Below, piece after piece: positions 33,857 through 42,533 of a stretch of DNA of 64,000 bases. The notes below the pieces were generated by a model. It ran no database searches. It worked only from the letters and a program-made list of their open reading frames with translations, and was not told the DNA's origin. The translations under genes and the position numbers were made by a program. The DNA is from Pseudomonas fluorescens (GTDB lineage Bacteria; Pseudomonadota; Gammaproteobacteria; Pseudomonadales; Pseudomonadaceae), in contig NZ_CP015225.1 in assembly GCF_001623525.1 (NCBI RefSeq), positions 3,100,001 to 3,164,000 on the forward strand. Direction: 5' to 3'. Every line of letters begins with the position of its first letter. Within the stretch, counting starts at the first letter, position 1.

Positions 33857-35029
33857 ATGTCACCTCTAATTCGCCTGCTCGGCAGTTTCATCGCGCTGAT
33901 GATGGCCATGGGCATTGGCCGCTTCGCCTTGACGCCCCAGTTACCTCATTTGATCGGCGAAGGTCAGGTCGACTTGACCGCCGCCGGTCTGATTGCCGCC
34001 GCCAACTACCTGGGGTATTTCCTTGGCGCGCTGGACGCCATGTTCGCCCGTCGTCCGGAACAGGTGCGGCGGCGGTTGCTCGGCGGCCTGTGGCTGTGCG
34101 TGCTGCTGACCCTGGCGTCGTTCTGGGCCTGGGGCTTCTGGCCGCACCTGGCGTTGCGCTTCGGCACCGGCGTGGCGAGCGCCTGGGTGATGGTGATGAT
34201 CACCGCCCTGAGCCAACCCTTGGCCGCGGCGGTGGGACGGCCACGGCTCGGTGCCCTGGTGTTTGCCGGCCCGGGCCTGGGGATTTTCCTGACCGGCCTG
34301 CTTGCCCTCGGCTCGAACCTGCTGGGCCAGACCTCCGCCACCCTGTGGCTGGTGTATGCCGGCGTCGCCTTGGCGATGTTGCTGGTGATCTTGCCGATCC
34401 TGCCGCAGCCGGCCGTCGCAACACCTGTCGCTGGGCCGACCGCCCCTTCGCCGAACACCGGCATCGCTCGACTGGGCGTGGTGTACGCCCTGTACGGCGT
34501 GGGCTACATCATTCCGGCGACGTTCCTGTCGCAGATGGCCTCGGCGCAGTTCCACGGCCAATGGCTGGCCGATCTGTTCTGGCCTTGCTTCGGCCTGGCC
34601 GCCGCCAGCGGCGTGTTGCTGGTCAGCCGGCGGCGGCCGAACCCGAACACCACCGGCCGCTGGCTGATCGGCACGCTCTGGCTGCAAGCCGTCGGGGTAT
34701 TTGCCTGCCTGCTGGGCAGCGGGCCGGGGCTGGCGCTGGGGGTGATCCTGTGTGGCACGCCGTTCCTGGCCTGCATGCAGTTGGTGATGCTGCGCTCCCG
34801 GGAACTGGCGCCCCACGCCACCCAGCGCAACGCTGGCCTGTTGACCGCCTGCTTTGCCGTGGGCCAGCTCAGCGGGCCACTGCTGGCGGCGCTGAGCAGC
34901 CATTTCAGCGGAGGCCTGCAACCGGCGCTGATCATTGCCGGCAGCGGCCTGGTGCTGGCCGGTGGCCTGTTGCTGCGGCCCGCCAGTCGGCGCGCGGCGA
35001 GCCCTTGCGCCGAGACCGCCCTGCGTTGA
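33857..35029 (+). CDS. YbfB/YjiJ family MFS transporter
   Basis: A 390-residue membrane protein with about twelve segments. MMAMGIGRFALTPQLPHLI at the N-terminus is the signature of the YbfB/YjiJ branch of the major facilitator superfamily. The substrate is not known for the branch. CGGAGA precedes the ATG. It is divergent from the LysR gene that probably regulates it, and its stop abuts the stop of the convergent NCS1 gene (TTGATCA). Confidence 0.87.
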   Translation: MSPLIRLLGSFIALMMAMGIGRFALTPQLPHLIGEGQVDLTAAGLIAAANYLGYFLGALDAMFARRPEQVRRRLLGGLWLCVLLTLASFWAWGFWPHLALRFGTGVASAWVMVMITALSQPLAAAVGRPRLGALVFAGPGLGIFLTGLLALGSNLLGQTSATLWLVYAGVALAMLLVILPILPQPAVATPVAGPTAPSPNTGIARLGVVYALYGVGYIIPATFLSQMASAQFHGQWLADLFWPCFGLAAASGVLLVSRRRPNPNTTGRWLIGTLWLQAVGVFACLLGSGPGLALGVILCGTPFLACMQLVMLRSRELAPHATQRNAGLLTACFAVGQLSGPLLAALSSHFSGGLQPALIIAGSGLVLAGGLLLRPASRRAASPCAETALR

Positions 35030-36484
35030 TCAGGCCTGGCCAGCCGGGCTGAACGCCTTGCTCGACTGCGTGGCCGGCTCGCGTCGCGCCAAGGCGAAAT
35101 ACAACACCCCGCCGAGGAAGCAACCGGTGAACCAGGCAAAGTTGGCCATCGGTTGCAGCATCGGCGTGAAGGTGATCGCCACCCCCATCAGCGTCGCCGG
35201 AATCAACGCCTTCACCGCCGTCCAGTTGATGCCGCCGCTGTAGTAATAACGCCCGCTCGGCCCGTCATTGAACAGCGCATCGACGTCGATCTGCTGTTTT
35301 TTGATCAGGTAGTAATCCACCAGCAGAATCCCGAACAGCGGGCCGATAAACGCCGCCAACACGTCCAGGGTGTAGTGGATCACTTCAGGGTTATTGAACA
35401 GGTTCCACGGCGTGATGAAAATCGAGGCCAGCGCCGCGATCATGCCACCAGCGCGCCAGCTGATTTTGCTGGGAGCGACGTTGGCGAAGTCGAAGGCCGG
35501 CGAGACGAAGTTGGCGACAATGTTGATGCCGATGGTCGCCGTCACGAAGGCAAAGGCCCCCAGCAAGACCGCCACGTCGTTGTCGATGCGCGCCACGGTG
35601 GCAATCGGGTCGTGGAGCATTTCACCGAACACCGGCAAGGTCCCGGAAACAATCACCACGGTGACCAGGGAGAACGCCAGGAAATTCACCGGTAATCCCC
35701 AGAAATTACCCCTGCGCACGTCAGACATGCTCCGGCAGTAACGGCTGAAATCGCCGAAATTCAGGGTCGGACCGGAAAAGTACGACACCACCAGTGCCGT
35801 CGCCACGATCACTTGGCCGAACGCCTGCCAACCGGACAAGGACTTTTCCGCCAGGGTGAAGCTGATGTTGCTCCAACCGGCCTTCCACACGATCCAGCCG
35901 GCCAACAAGAACATCACGGCGTACACAACCGGCCCCGCCCAATCGATGAAACGACGGATCGAATCCATACCGGTCCAGAACACCAGCGCCTGGACGAACC
36001 ACAAGTTGAGGAAACCGAACCAACCCAGGTAGGACAAACCGGCAAAATGCGGCGTCGCGTAGACCTCCATCGAAGGAAAAAACCGCAGCACCACGATGAT
36101 CAGCGCGCTGGAGGCCAGGTAAGTCTGAATGCCATACCAGGCCACGGCGATCAAACCGCGAATGACCGCAGGAATATTCGCCCCGAACACCCCGAACGCC
36201 AGTCGGCAGATCACCGGATACGGCACCGCCGCCTGTTGGCTCGGCCTGGCGACCAGGTTGGCGATCAACTGCACGATGCAGATCCCGCCGAGCAAGGCGA
36301 TAAGCACCTGCCAACTCGCCAGGCCCAAGGCGAACAGACTGGCGGCGAAGACATAACCGCCCACGCTGTGCACATCACTCATCCAGAACGCGAAGATGTT
36401 GTACCAATTCCATTTCTGCGGCAGTGGGCCCAGGTCCTCGTTGTAAAGGCGGGGGCTGTAGCCATTGGGCAATTGCTCGGACAT
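35030..36484 (-). CDS. NCS1 family nucleobase/hydantoin:cation symporter
   Basis: A 484-residue permease with about twelve membrane segments. YNEDLGPLPQKWNWYNIFAF at residues 15-35 is the NCS1 entry motif, followed by QLIANLVARPSQQAAVPYPV. The NPEVIHYTLDVLAAFIGPLFG segment and the C-terminal NDGPSGRYYYSGGINW are typical of the hydantoin/allantoin/uracil group. AAGGAG precedes the ATG at 36484; the frame is open to 36643 but that extension has no similarity or ribosome site. No purine or hydantoin degradation gene adjoins it, so the substrate stays open. Confidence 0.87.
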   Translation of the reverse strand: MSEQLPNGYSPRLYNEDLGPLPQKWNWYNIFAFWMSDVHSVGGYVFAASLFALGLASWQVLIALLGGICIVQLIANLVARPSQQAAVPYPVICRLAFGVFGANIPAVIRGLIAVAWYGIQTYLASSALIIVVLRFFPSMEVYATPHFAGLSYLGWFGFLNLWFVQALVFWTGMDSIRRFIDWAGPVVYAVMFLLAGWIVWKAGWSNISFTLAEKSLSGWQAFGQVIVATALVVSYFSGPTLNFGDFSRYCRSMSDVRRGNFWGLPVNFLAFSLVTVVIVSGTLPVFGEMLHDPIATVARIDNDVAVLLGAFAFVTATIGINIVANFVSPAFDFANVAPSKISWRAGGMIAALASIFITPWNLFNNPEVIHYTLDVLAAFIGPLFGILLVDYYLIKKQQIDVDALFNDGPSGRYYYSGGINWTAVKALIPATLMGVAITFTPMLQPMANFAWFTGCFLGGVLYFALARREPATQSSKAFSPAGQA

Positions 36485-36723
36485 TGCGGGGCTCCTTTGA
36501 GTACCGCCGTGCCCCCGTATCGACCTGCTCACCATACTGCGCACGGGAGCCGGCATGGTTTGTATACGCGTTTCCACGCAGAATGCGTGCCATAGGCGCT
36601 GAATGTGAGACAAACCGGGGTGTGTGGCGCAGAGAAACACCACGCAGGAACAGGCATACGCCCACGAACAGGGCGCGAGTGCATGCTAAAGGTGCAAGAT
36701 TTTGTATACAGCGAAGATCAACC

Positions 36724-36859
36724 TGTGGCGAGGGAGCTTGCTCCCGCTGGGGCGCGAAGCGGCCCCTTCGAACATGCTACCTCGGTGTCTTAGCTTGGAT
36801 TGAGTGCAGCTGGTTTGGGGCTGCTTCGCAGCCCAGCGGGAGCAAGCTCCCTCGCCACA
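36724..36859. repeat. REPIN, TGTGGCGAGGGAGCTTGCTC type
   Basis: Inverted REP pair in the 389-base gap upstream of the NCS1 gene. The rest of the gap holds two TTGTATAC octamers (36560 and 36702) and no gene. Confidence 0.88.
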
Positions 36860-36873
36860 GGAATTGTGTGCAG

Positions 36874-37710
36874 TTAGCTCAATTCAATGCGATCGGCATG
36901 AATGACAATCTGCCCATTCTTGTACAGCGCACCAATGGCCTTCTTGAAGTTGCCCTTGCTCACGCCAAACAGGCTGCTGATCAGCGCCGGGTCGCTCTTG
37001 TCGCTGACCGCCAGGGTGCCGTTGTTCTCTCGCAACTTGGCGAGAATCTTGGCGTTCAGGCTGGTGGCAGCTTCCTGGCCCACCGGCTGCAGGCTCAGGC
37101 TGATCTTGCCGTCTGGGCGAATCTCCTTGATGAAACCTTTTTCCTGCATGCCCGCGCGCATGAACTTGAAGATTTCGTTCTTGTGGATCAAGCCCCAGTG
37201 CTTGTTATTGATGATCGCCTTGAACCCCATGTCGGTGGCTTCGGCGACCAGCAAATCCACTTCCTGGCCCGGCGTATAGTTGGCCGGGGTCTTGTCCAGA
37301 TAGCGATCCAGGCGTGCCGTGGCGGTGATGCGGCGGGTGTGCTTGTCGAGGTAGACGTGCACCACGCAGTATTCGCCGGCGGTCATCTGGCGCTTTTCTT
37401 CGGAATACGGCAGCAACAGGTCCTTGGGCAGGCCCCAGTCCAGGAACACGCCGATGCTGTTGACCTCAACCACTTTCAGGCTGGCGAACTCACCGACCTG
37501 CACTTTTGGTTTTTCGGTGGTGGCGATCAGTTTGTCGTCGCTGTCCAGATAAATAAAAACATTGAGCCAGTCTTCATCTTCGCTGGGAATATCCTTGGGG
37601 ATATAACGGTTGGGCAGCAGAATTTCGCCGTCCGCGCCGCCATCCAGATATAAACCGAAGTTAGTGTGTTTAACCACTTGCAAACTGTTGTAGCGCCCGA
37701 CTAAAGCCAT
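36874..37710 (-). CDS. CvfB-like S1 RNA-binding domain protein
   Basis: A 278-residue protein with tandem S1-like OB folds: residues 5-60 (VVKHTNFGLYLDGGADGEILLP), 65-130 (LKVVEVNSIGVFLDWGLPKDLLLP) and a third from 145 (LVAEATDMGFKAIINNKHWGLI). A C-terminal winged helix follows (ISSLFGVSKGNFKKAIGALYKNG). This matches CvfB/YitL, an RNA-binding protein that affects virulence genes in Staphylococcus; the role in Pseudomonas is not known. The ATG at 37710 has GAGGG upstream and was chosen over one at 37725. Confidence 0.85.
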   Translation of the reverse strand: MALVGRYNSLQVVKHTNFGLYLDGGADGEILLPNRYIPKDIPSEDEDWLNVFIYLDSDDKLIATTEKPKVQVGEFASLKVVEVNSIGVFLDWGLPKDLLLPYSEEKRQMTAGEYCVVHVYLDKHTRRITATARLDRYLDKTPANYTPGQEVDLLVAEATDMGFKAIINNKHWGLIHKNEIFKFMRAGMQEKGFIKEIRPDGKISLSLQPVGQEAATSLNAKILAKLRENNGTLAVSDKSDPALISSLFGVSKGNFKKAIGALYKNGQIVIHADRIELS

Positions 37711-38049
37711 TTCCAATACCCTCATTGCGTGGGCGGCATTCTACCCGGTTTTGCGGCGCGATTCGTGGCCGCCGGCAAGGTTTGCCTGGAAGGCCCGGCA
37801 CAACCGTTGATTTTCCTGGGTTTGCGTCCGAGGCACAGCCATTCGTCAGGCCGGAGACGGTGCATGCCGTCCTTTCTCGGCACAATATTCTTCACACGGT
37901 TGTTATTTAAAACAGAGGCTTAGGGCAATTATTGCCGGATAACGGCTGATTATTCCCGTCACGCTGGCGATAATTCAGAAGGATATTTGCCAAGCAATTG
38001 TCAAGTATTTCCTGTACGATGCCTGGCCCAATTAATTATCTACAGGTTA
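37711..38049. other. Intergenic region without a recognisable gene
   Basis: This 339-base gap separates two divergent genes. The last ~130 bases are AT-rich and probably hold the promoter of the small protein at 38050. No RNA gene or repeat was recognised. Confidence 0.5.
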
Positions 38050-38238
38050 ATGGCCGTCATGCGCGTAAAAGCATCCAACAGCAAAGCAAAGCCAGCTCCA
38101 GCCGTTGAAACCAGCGAGTCGATCAACGACCAGATCGCTGCGTTCCTCAAGTCCGGCGGCGAGATCCAGCAAATTGCCAAAGGCGTCAGCGGCCAGACAT
38201 TCGGCCCGTCCAAGCAGATCAGCCTGGGCAAGAAGTAA
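38050..38238 (+). CDS. Small SutA-like basic protein
   Basis: A 62-residue protein: a basic, lysine/alanine-rich N-terminus (about 1-20) and a C-terminal motif SINDQIAAFLKSGGEIQQIAKGV. The FLxxGGxxQxI pattern recalls the C-terminal part of SutA, an RNA-polymerase-binding regulator of slow-growing P. aeruginosa, and short SutA-like relatives. The similarity is by eye and may be limited to this motif. ATG 38050 has AGG 4 bases upstream; ATG 38059 is an alternative. It is followed by a hairpin at 38257. Confidence 0.65.
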   Translation: MAVMRVKASNSKAKPAPAVETSESINDQIAAFLKSGGEIQQIAKGVSGQTFGPSKQISLGKK

Positions 38239-38256
38239 CCTGCGCGTCACCTGGTC

Positions 38257-38286
38257 CCAAAGCGCTTTGAGTTTCGAAGCGCTTGG
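38257..38286 (+). terminator. Possible terminator hairpin after the small SutA-like gene
   Basis: CCAAAGCGCTTT pairs with GAAGCGCTTGG across a short loop. There is no T-run after it, so termination is uncertain. Confidence 0.4.
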
Positions 38287-38427
38287 ACTGGAACCCTCCC
38301 CGCCCTATCCATTCCCCATGAATCGACGAACGGCCTTCGCAGCCGAGCATTCGCCGGTATGCTTTCACCTCTCTAGCCCAAGCGTTTCAGCTTAGTTCCT
38401 GCTCCTCGCTATTTCATGGAGTGAAGC

Positions 38428-39144
38428 ATGCGTATCCCTATTGTTGCGCTGGCGATCAGCCTGCTGACGTGCCCCCTCGCCCAGGGGCAGGTGTTCCAAC
38501 GCGAACTCGGCGACTTCGATCTCAAACTGGGCACCACTCCAAGCCGTAGCATGGCCGAAGGCCTGGTCACGCCGTCGAGCACCGGCTCGTTTCATGGTGG
38601 GTTGGACCTGAGCCATGACAGCGGCTGGTACGTTGGCCAGTGGTCACCCAGCGCCGGCCTGACATCGTCCGCCGACCTTGAGGTCGATTCCTACATGGGC
38701 TTTAAACAACCCTTCGACCAGACCCTGGGCTACGAAGTCGGCCTGATCCACTACAGCTACCCCACCGTCGATACCCTCGACAGCCAGGAGTTCTACGGCG
38801 GCCTGACCGTACTCGGCAGCCGTTTTGGCGCGGCCCTGAGCAACGACCCGGACAAACAGAACAGCACACTGTTCGCCGACCTGGGCGGCAACGTGCCGTT
38901 CGGCATTGGCATCAGCGCCAAATACACCACCCACCAACTCAATACGCCAGTCTCGGTGGAGAACGGTTATATCGGCAGCTTCAGCGACTGGTCGTTGAAA
39001 ATTTCCCGTCCGTGGAAGGGCCTCGACCTGGATCTGATCTACAGCGACTCAAGCCTCAGCGGCAGCAGTTGCTCGGCGTACTCGGGCCACAACAGCGAGT
39101 GCGACAGCCTGCTGACCCTCAAGATGGCCCACCCTTTTTACTAA
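38428..39144 (+). CDS. TorF family (TIGR02001) putative outer-membrane porin
   Basis: A 238-residue protein with a signal peptide cut near LAQGQ, then alternating beta strands: GSFHGGLDLSHDSGWYVGQW near 55 and SYMGFKQPFDQTLGYEVGLIHYSYP near 95, here quoted by the parts GWYVGQW and YEVGLIHYSYP. It ends with a terminal aromatic (HPFY). This layout is that of TorF/TIGR02001 outer-membrane proteins of unknown transport role. Two cysteines near 215-225 may form a disulphide in an outer loop. It appears monocistronic. Confidence 0.8.
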   Translation: MRIPIVALAISLLTCPLAQGQVFQRELGDFDLKLGTTPSRSMAEGLVTPSSTGSFHGGLDLSHDSGWYVGQWSPSAGLTSSADLEVDSYMGFKQPFDQTLGYEVGLIHYSYPTVDTLDSQEFYGGLTVLGSRFGAALSNDPDKQNSTLFADLGGNVPFGIGISAKYTTHQLNTPVSVENGYIGSFSDWSLKISRPWKGLDLDLIYSDSSLSGSSCSAYSGHNSECDSLLTLKMAHPFY

Positions 39145-39225
39145 GCGTTACGCATTTAATCGGCTGAACTGCCGCGCGTCTGCGATGCTCAAACAAAGCA
39201 CCTACGCCTTCGCAAGGACTCGCTC

Positions 39226-40092
39226 ATGCCGCGCTGGTTGACCCGCACTGCCATGTTCATCGCCCTATTGCTGACGCTCACCGCCTGCAGCCGCATCGGC
39301 CTGGCCTACCGCAACCTCGACCTGATCATCCCCTGGACCCTCAATGATTACCTGGACATCAGAGGCGAGCAAAAAGACTGGTTCAACGAACGCCTCAAGG
39401 ACCACCTGACCTGGCATTGCACAACCCAATTGCCCGACTACCTCGACTGGCTGGATCGCCTCAAGACCATGGTGAAAACTGACCAGGTAACCGACGAAGC
39501 CTTGCAACAACGTACCCAAGAAGCCAAGGCCGCCATCGCCGAAACCGCACGGCAGATCACTCCCTCGGCCATCGAACTGCTGCAAGGCCTGAACGACGAC
39601 CAAGTCGATGACATGGATGCCGCCTTCGTCAAGGATCAGCGCAAACGCCAGCAGCAGTACCTCAAGCCGACGTTGCAACAGCAGATTCAGGAGCGCAGCG
39701 ACCGCATGGTCAAACGCCTAGACGACTGGCTCGGCCCGCTCAACGAAGCCCAGCACCAACGGGTGATGGCCTGGTCCACCGCCCTGGGTGACCAGAACCA
39801 GCAATGGATCGCCAACCGCGCCCACTGGCAAAACCAGTTCAGCGAAGCCGTGGCCCAGCGCCACAGTCCTGACTTCCCGAAACGCATCGAGCAACTGCTG
39901 GTCAATCGGGAAAGTCTCTGGACCCCGGCCTATCGCGAGGCCTTCAGCAAAACCGAAGCCCAGGCCCGCAGCCTGCTGGTGGACCTGATGGCCGAAAGCA
40001 CCCCGCCCCAGCGCGAACGGCTGCTGAAGAAAATCGACGGGGTGAAGAAGGATTTCACTGACTTGAAGTGCCTGAAAGCAGCACGATCTTAA
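39226..40092 (+). CDS. DUF6279-like lipoprotein
   Basis: A 288-residue lipoprotein: the N-terminal signal ends in a lipobox LTAC, followed by Ser-Arg, so outer-membrane sorting is plausible. The mature part is nearly all helical and glutamine-rich, with NLDLIIPWTLNDYLDI just after the lipobox and a conserved-looking EQKDWFNERLKDHL. These features match DUF6279 proteins common in Pseudomonas, whose function is unknown. A single REP palindrome follows at 40111. Confidence 0.78.
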   Translation: MPRWLTRTAMFIALLLTLTACSRIGLAYRNLDLIIPWTLNDYLDIRGEQKDWFNERLKDHLTWHCTTQLPDYLDWLDRLKTMVKTDQVTDEALQQRTQEAKAAIAETARQITPSAIELLQGLNDDQVDDMDAAFVKDQRKRQQQYLKPTLQQQIQERSDRMVKRLDDWLGPLNEAQHQRVMAWSTALGDQNQQWIANRAHWQNQFSEAVAQRHSPDFPKRIEQLLVNRESLWTPAYREAFSKTEAQARSLLVDLMAESTPPQRERLLKKIDGVKKDFTDLKCLKAARS

Positions 40093-40110
40093 AACCACTG
40101 AAGATCCAAT

Positions 40111-40136
40111 GTGGGAGCGAGCTTGCTCGCTCCCAC
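40111..40136. repeat. Single REP palindrome, GTGGGAGCGAGC type
   Basis: A perfect 26-base palindrome of GTGGGAGCGAGCT and its complement, between convergent genes. It can also act as a transcription-ending hairpin, though no T-run follows. Confidence 0.85.
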
Positions 40137-40154
40137 AAGGTTTGTGCCTGGTTC

Positions 40155-40547
40155 CTAGGCAATCTGCGCCTTGGACGCCAAATCATCAAACGTGAACTCA
40201 TCCAGCGCATCGTCCTGCTCATCCAGCACCTGGCGCGGATGATCATTGCCCGGAATGCTGCTGTCGATCAGGCTCAACAACCGCGAGCCACGGGGCGTCA
40301 GCACGAAGTTCTCGCCGTTACCGCCCTCTTCCTCTGGCCGCGGCTCGATATAGCCACGCTCCAGCAGTAACTTTTCATACTCCCCGGCGACCGCTTTCAG
40401 ATGATCGAGGTTCTCGATTTCCTCACCCGCCGCCGCCTTCTGAGCTGCGTATTCCTCCGCATAAGGCCGAGGCGTAAAACTATGGCCGGCGCCGTTCTGC
40501 ACTTCGTGCAACAACTTTTCGATCAAGTCCCAGTTATAAGTCGTCAT
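40155..40547 (-). CDS. Hypothetical protein, DUF2513-like winged-helix
   Basis: A 130-residue acidic protein. MTTYNWDLIEKLLHEVQNG at the start, LDHLKAVAGEYEKLLLERGYIEP in the middle and NFVLTPRGSRLLSLIDSS after it give the helix-helix-wing pattern of DUF2513-like proteins. Its C-terminal 30 residues are acidic and probably disordered. The family call is tentative, and no DNA target or partner is evident. It is convergent with the lipoprotein gene, and a small gap with part of a REP separates it from the DUF899 gene. Confidence 0.6.
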   Translation of the reverse strand: MTTYNWDLIEKLLHEVQNGAGHSFTPRPYAEEYAAQKAAAGEEIENLDHLKAVAGEYEKLLLERGYIEPRPEEEGGNGENFVLTPRGSRLLSLIDSSIPGNDHPRQVLDEQDDALDEFTFDDLASKAQIA

Positions 40548-40663
40548 CCTGGTCCATCCTCTGAAGAGTGAGATGCCTACCTAGGTTGTGACCGAGGTGC
40601 TGCGCCGCCGTTCAGCCGGGTTTCCGGGCGCAATGCTGTTTACTTGAGGCCTATCCAATTCAT

Positions 40664-40705
40664 TGTGGCGAGGGGATTTATCCCCGTTGGGCTGCGAAGC
40701 AGCCC
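40664..40705 (+). repeat. Partial REP unit (variant)
   Basis: TGTGGCGAGGGGATTTATCC is a variant left REP unit with its GC-rich arm but no matching right unit, upstream of the DUF899 gene. Confidence 0.65.
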
Positions 40706-40845
40706 TGAATCCAACCGCGCGGTTTACAAGCTTAACGGCTAGCTATTTCACAAACCGACCAACGGCCTGTCGAATTCATCCAGAGCCAGACGACCACTTA
40801 CAGAAAGTGCCGACTCAGCGGCTCTGCCATGCAGGAGAATTCATC

Positions 40846-41577
40846 ATGAATGTTGAGAATCATCCGGTCGTCTCGCGGGAAGAGTGGCTCGCCGCCCGCC
40901 GCCAACACCTGGCCCACGAAAAAGCCTTCACCCGCGAACGAGACAAACTCAGCGCCGAACGCCGCGCCCTGCCCTGGGTAAAAATCGACAAACCCTACCG
41001 CTTCCAAGGCCCCCACGGTGAACTGAGCCTGGCCGACCTGTTCGGCGGCCGCAGCCAACTGATCATCTACCACTTCATGTTCGGCCCCGGCTGGACAGAA
41101 GGCTGCCAGGGCTGCTCATTCCTCTCCGACCACATCGACGGCGCCAACCAACACCTGGCCCACCACGACGTGGCCGTGGTCGCCGTCTCCCGCGCCCCCT
41201 TCGCCGAGTTCCAGCCATTCAAGCGCCGCATGGGCTGGACCTTCGACTGGGTCTCGTCCAACGGCTGCGACTTCAACTACGACTTCGGCGTCAGCTTCAA
41301 AGCCGAAGACACCGCCGGTGGAAAAGCCACCTACAACTACGAAAAAACCGACACCACCGAAGGCGAACTCCCCGGCCTGAGCGTCTTCTACCGCAACGAA
41401 GCCAGCGACATCTTCCACACCTACTCCACCTACGCCCGCGGCCTCGATATCCTGGTCGGCACCTACAACTACCTCGACCTGACGCCCAAGGGCCGCAACG
41501 AAGACGAAATCATGGACTGGGTGCGGCATCACGATAAATACGACGAGGCCAAGCCACACAGCTGCTGCCACAGCTGA
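40846..41577 (+). CDS. DUF899 thioredoxin-like family protein
   Basis: A 243-residue cytosolic protein of the DUF899 family (thioredoxin-like fold): VSREEWLAARRQHLAHEKAF at 9-28, YHFMFGPGWTEGCQGCSFLSDH near 85, here with a CxxC in the redox position, and SVFYRNEASDIFHTYSTYARG near 185. Members are often annotated as dithiol-disulphide isomerases, without firm proof. It ends in a Cys-Cys pair (HSCCHS) that might bind metal. AGGAG precedes the ATG at 40846; the frame opens earlier (40663), but that part overlaps the REP fragment. Confidence 0.85.
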   Translation: MNVENHPVVSREEWLAARRQHLAHEKAFTRERDKLSAERRALPWVKIDKPYRFQGPHGELSLADLFGGRSQLIIYHFMFGPGWTEGCQGCSFLSDHIDGANQHLAHHDVAVVAVSRAPFAEFQPFKRRMGWTFDWVSSNGCDFNYDFGVSFKAEDTAGGKATYNYEKTDTTEGELPGLSVFYRNEASDIFHTYSTYARGLDILVGTYNYLDLTPKGRNEDEIMDWVRHHDKYDEAKPHSCCHS

Positions 41578-41609
41578 TGCGCCAACCCGCACAAGTCGAG
41601 CGCGATCCC

Positions 41610-41652
41610 CGTGGCGAGGGAGCTTGCTCCCGCTCGACTGCGCAGCAGTCGC
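41610..41652 (+). repeat. Partial REP unit, TGTGGCGAGGGAGCTTGCTC type
   Basis: Left REP unit with its inner arm but without the usual right partner, just after the DUF899 gene. Confidence 0.7.
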
Positions 41653-41840
41653 CTGCAGTGCCTGACCCGCGGCAGCCCAAAAAGCCGACTGATGCAGGGC
41701 TAAAGGTCCTACACAAAGCTCGGAAAGTGGCGTCTTGTGGCTCTGGAACGGGGCGGTCTATAGTCCGTTGTCGCCCAAGAAGCGACCGGGTTTGGCGACC
41801 CGATCCACAGAGAGACTCATTAATTTTCGAGGCTCTGAAT

Positions 41841-42113
41841 ATGACCAGATACATGCCCATCACCGGCATTGACTGTACCCCCGCTACCCTGCTCATCGAC
41901 ACTGAGGCCCCGCTCGACGTTCTTTTCGAAACGGCTGATTACCGCATTCGCACCGTGACCCAACTGCTGGAAAACATCGCGTTTCGTTCAGATATCAGCT
42001 CCGATACGGTGGTGCTTTCGGACTTTTGCAAAATGCTAACGATAGCGTTGCGCGATGGGTGTGATGTGATGGACGTGATTGGGAGACGGTTGCGGGCGCA
42101 AGCTGCTGAGTAA
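41841..42113 (+). CDS. DUF3077-like small protein
   Basis: A 90-residue protein with an ordered C-terminal part: VLFETADYRIRTVTQLLENIA near 30-50 and FCKMLTIALRDGCDVMDVIGRRL at the end. The pattern resembles the short DUF3077 proteins found in many copies in fluorescent pseudomonads; function unknown. GAGG precedes the ATG at 41841, and a strong hairpin follows the stop. Upstream (41780-41805) two similar CGACC-G-GTTT/CGACCCG segments occur, as is often seen before this gene class from memory. Confidence 0.65.
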   Translation: MTRYMPITGIDCTPATLLIDTEAPLDVLFETADYRIRTVTQLLENIAFRSDISSDTVVLSDFCKMLTIALRDGCDVMDVIGRRLRAQAAE

Positions 42114-42118
42114 CGAAA

Positions 42119-42150
42119 ACGGGCGACCTCTGGGTCGCCCGTCTCACTTT
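42119..42150 (+). terminator. Intrinsic terminator after the DUF3077-like gene
   Basis: ACGGGCGACC (42119-42128) pairs with GGTCGCCCGT (42133-42142) across a 4-base loop, followed by CTCACTTTCT. Confidence 0.75.
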
Positions 42151-42230
42151 CTAATTAGTGGAATAACAAGGCACACGCTTGACCGTAAATATGCAGCCTT
42201 GCCTTTTCTGTATTTTATAGACTACATTTC

Positions 42231-42533
42231 ATGAAGAAGATCGAATCCAGCAAATTCCGATCCTGGCTGAAAAAGCTCAAGGATGGCACCGGCAGAGCTC
42301 GTATCACCTCACGGATCAATCGACTGATAGAGGGCTTACCTGGCGATGTCGCTCCAGTCGGCCATGGTATCAGTGAGCTACGAATTCACTACGGGCCTGG
42401 CTACAGGGTGTATTTCTACCAGCAGGGCGACGTGCTGGTGATTCTGCTCTGTGGCGGCGACAAAGGCAGTCAGAGCCGCGACATTGAAACCGCCCACCAG
42501 ATAATGCAGGCGTGGAGAGCACAAAATGACTGA
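42231..42533 (+). CDS. RelE/HigB-type toxin of a type II toxin-antitoxin pair
   Basis: A 100-residue basic protein of the phage-derived Gp49/HigB-like killer group: FRSWLKKLKDGTGRARITSRI at 10-30, then ELRIHYGPGYRVYFYQQGD near 50-70 and LLCGGDKGSQSRDIETA near 75-90. Such toxins cleave mRNA at the ribosome. It is followed by an antitoxin gene overlapping by 8 bases; toxin-first order is typical of HigBA. The 5' region is more AT-rich than the backbone. Confidence 0.85.
   Translation: MKKIESSKFRSWLKKLKDGTGRARITSRINRLIEGLPGDVAPVGHGISELRIHYGPGYRVYFYQQGDVLVILLCGGDKGSQSRDIETAHQIMQAWRAQND

Noticed and set aside
40663..40845. Longer N-terminus for the DUF899 protein
   Set aside because: The extra codons come from a REP fragment; AGGAG and family similarity point to the ATG at 40846.
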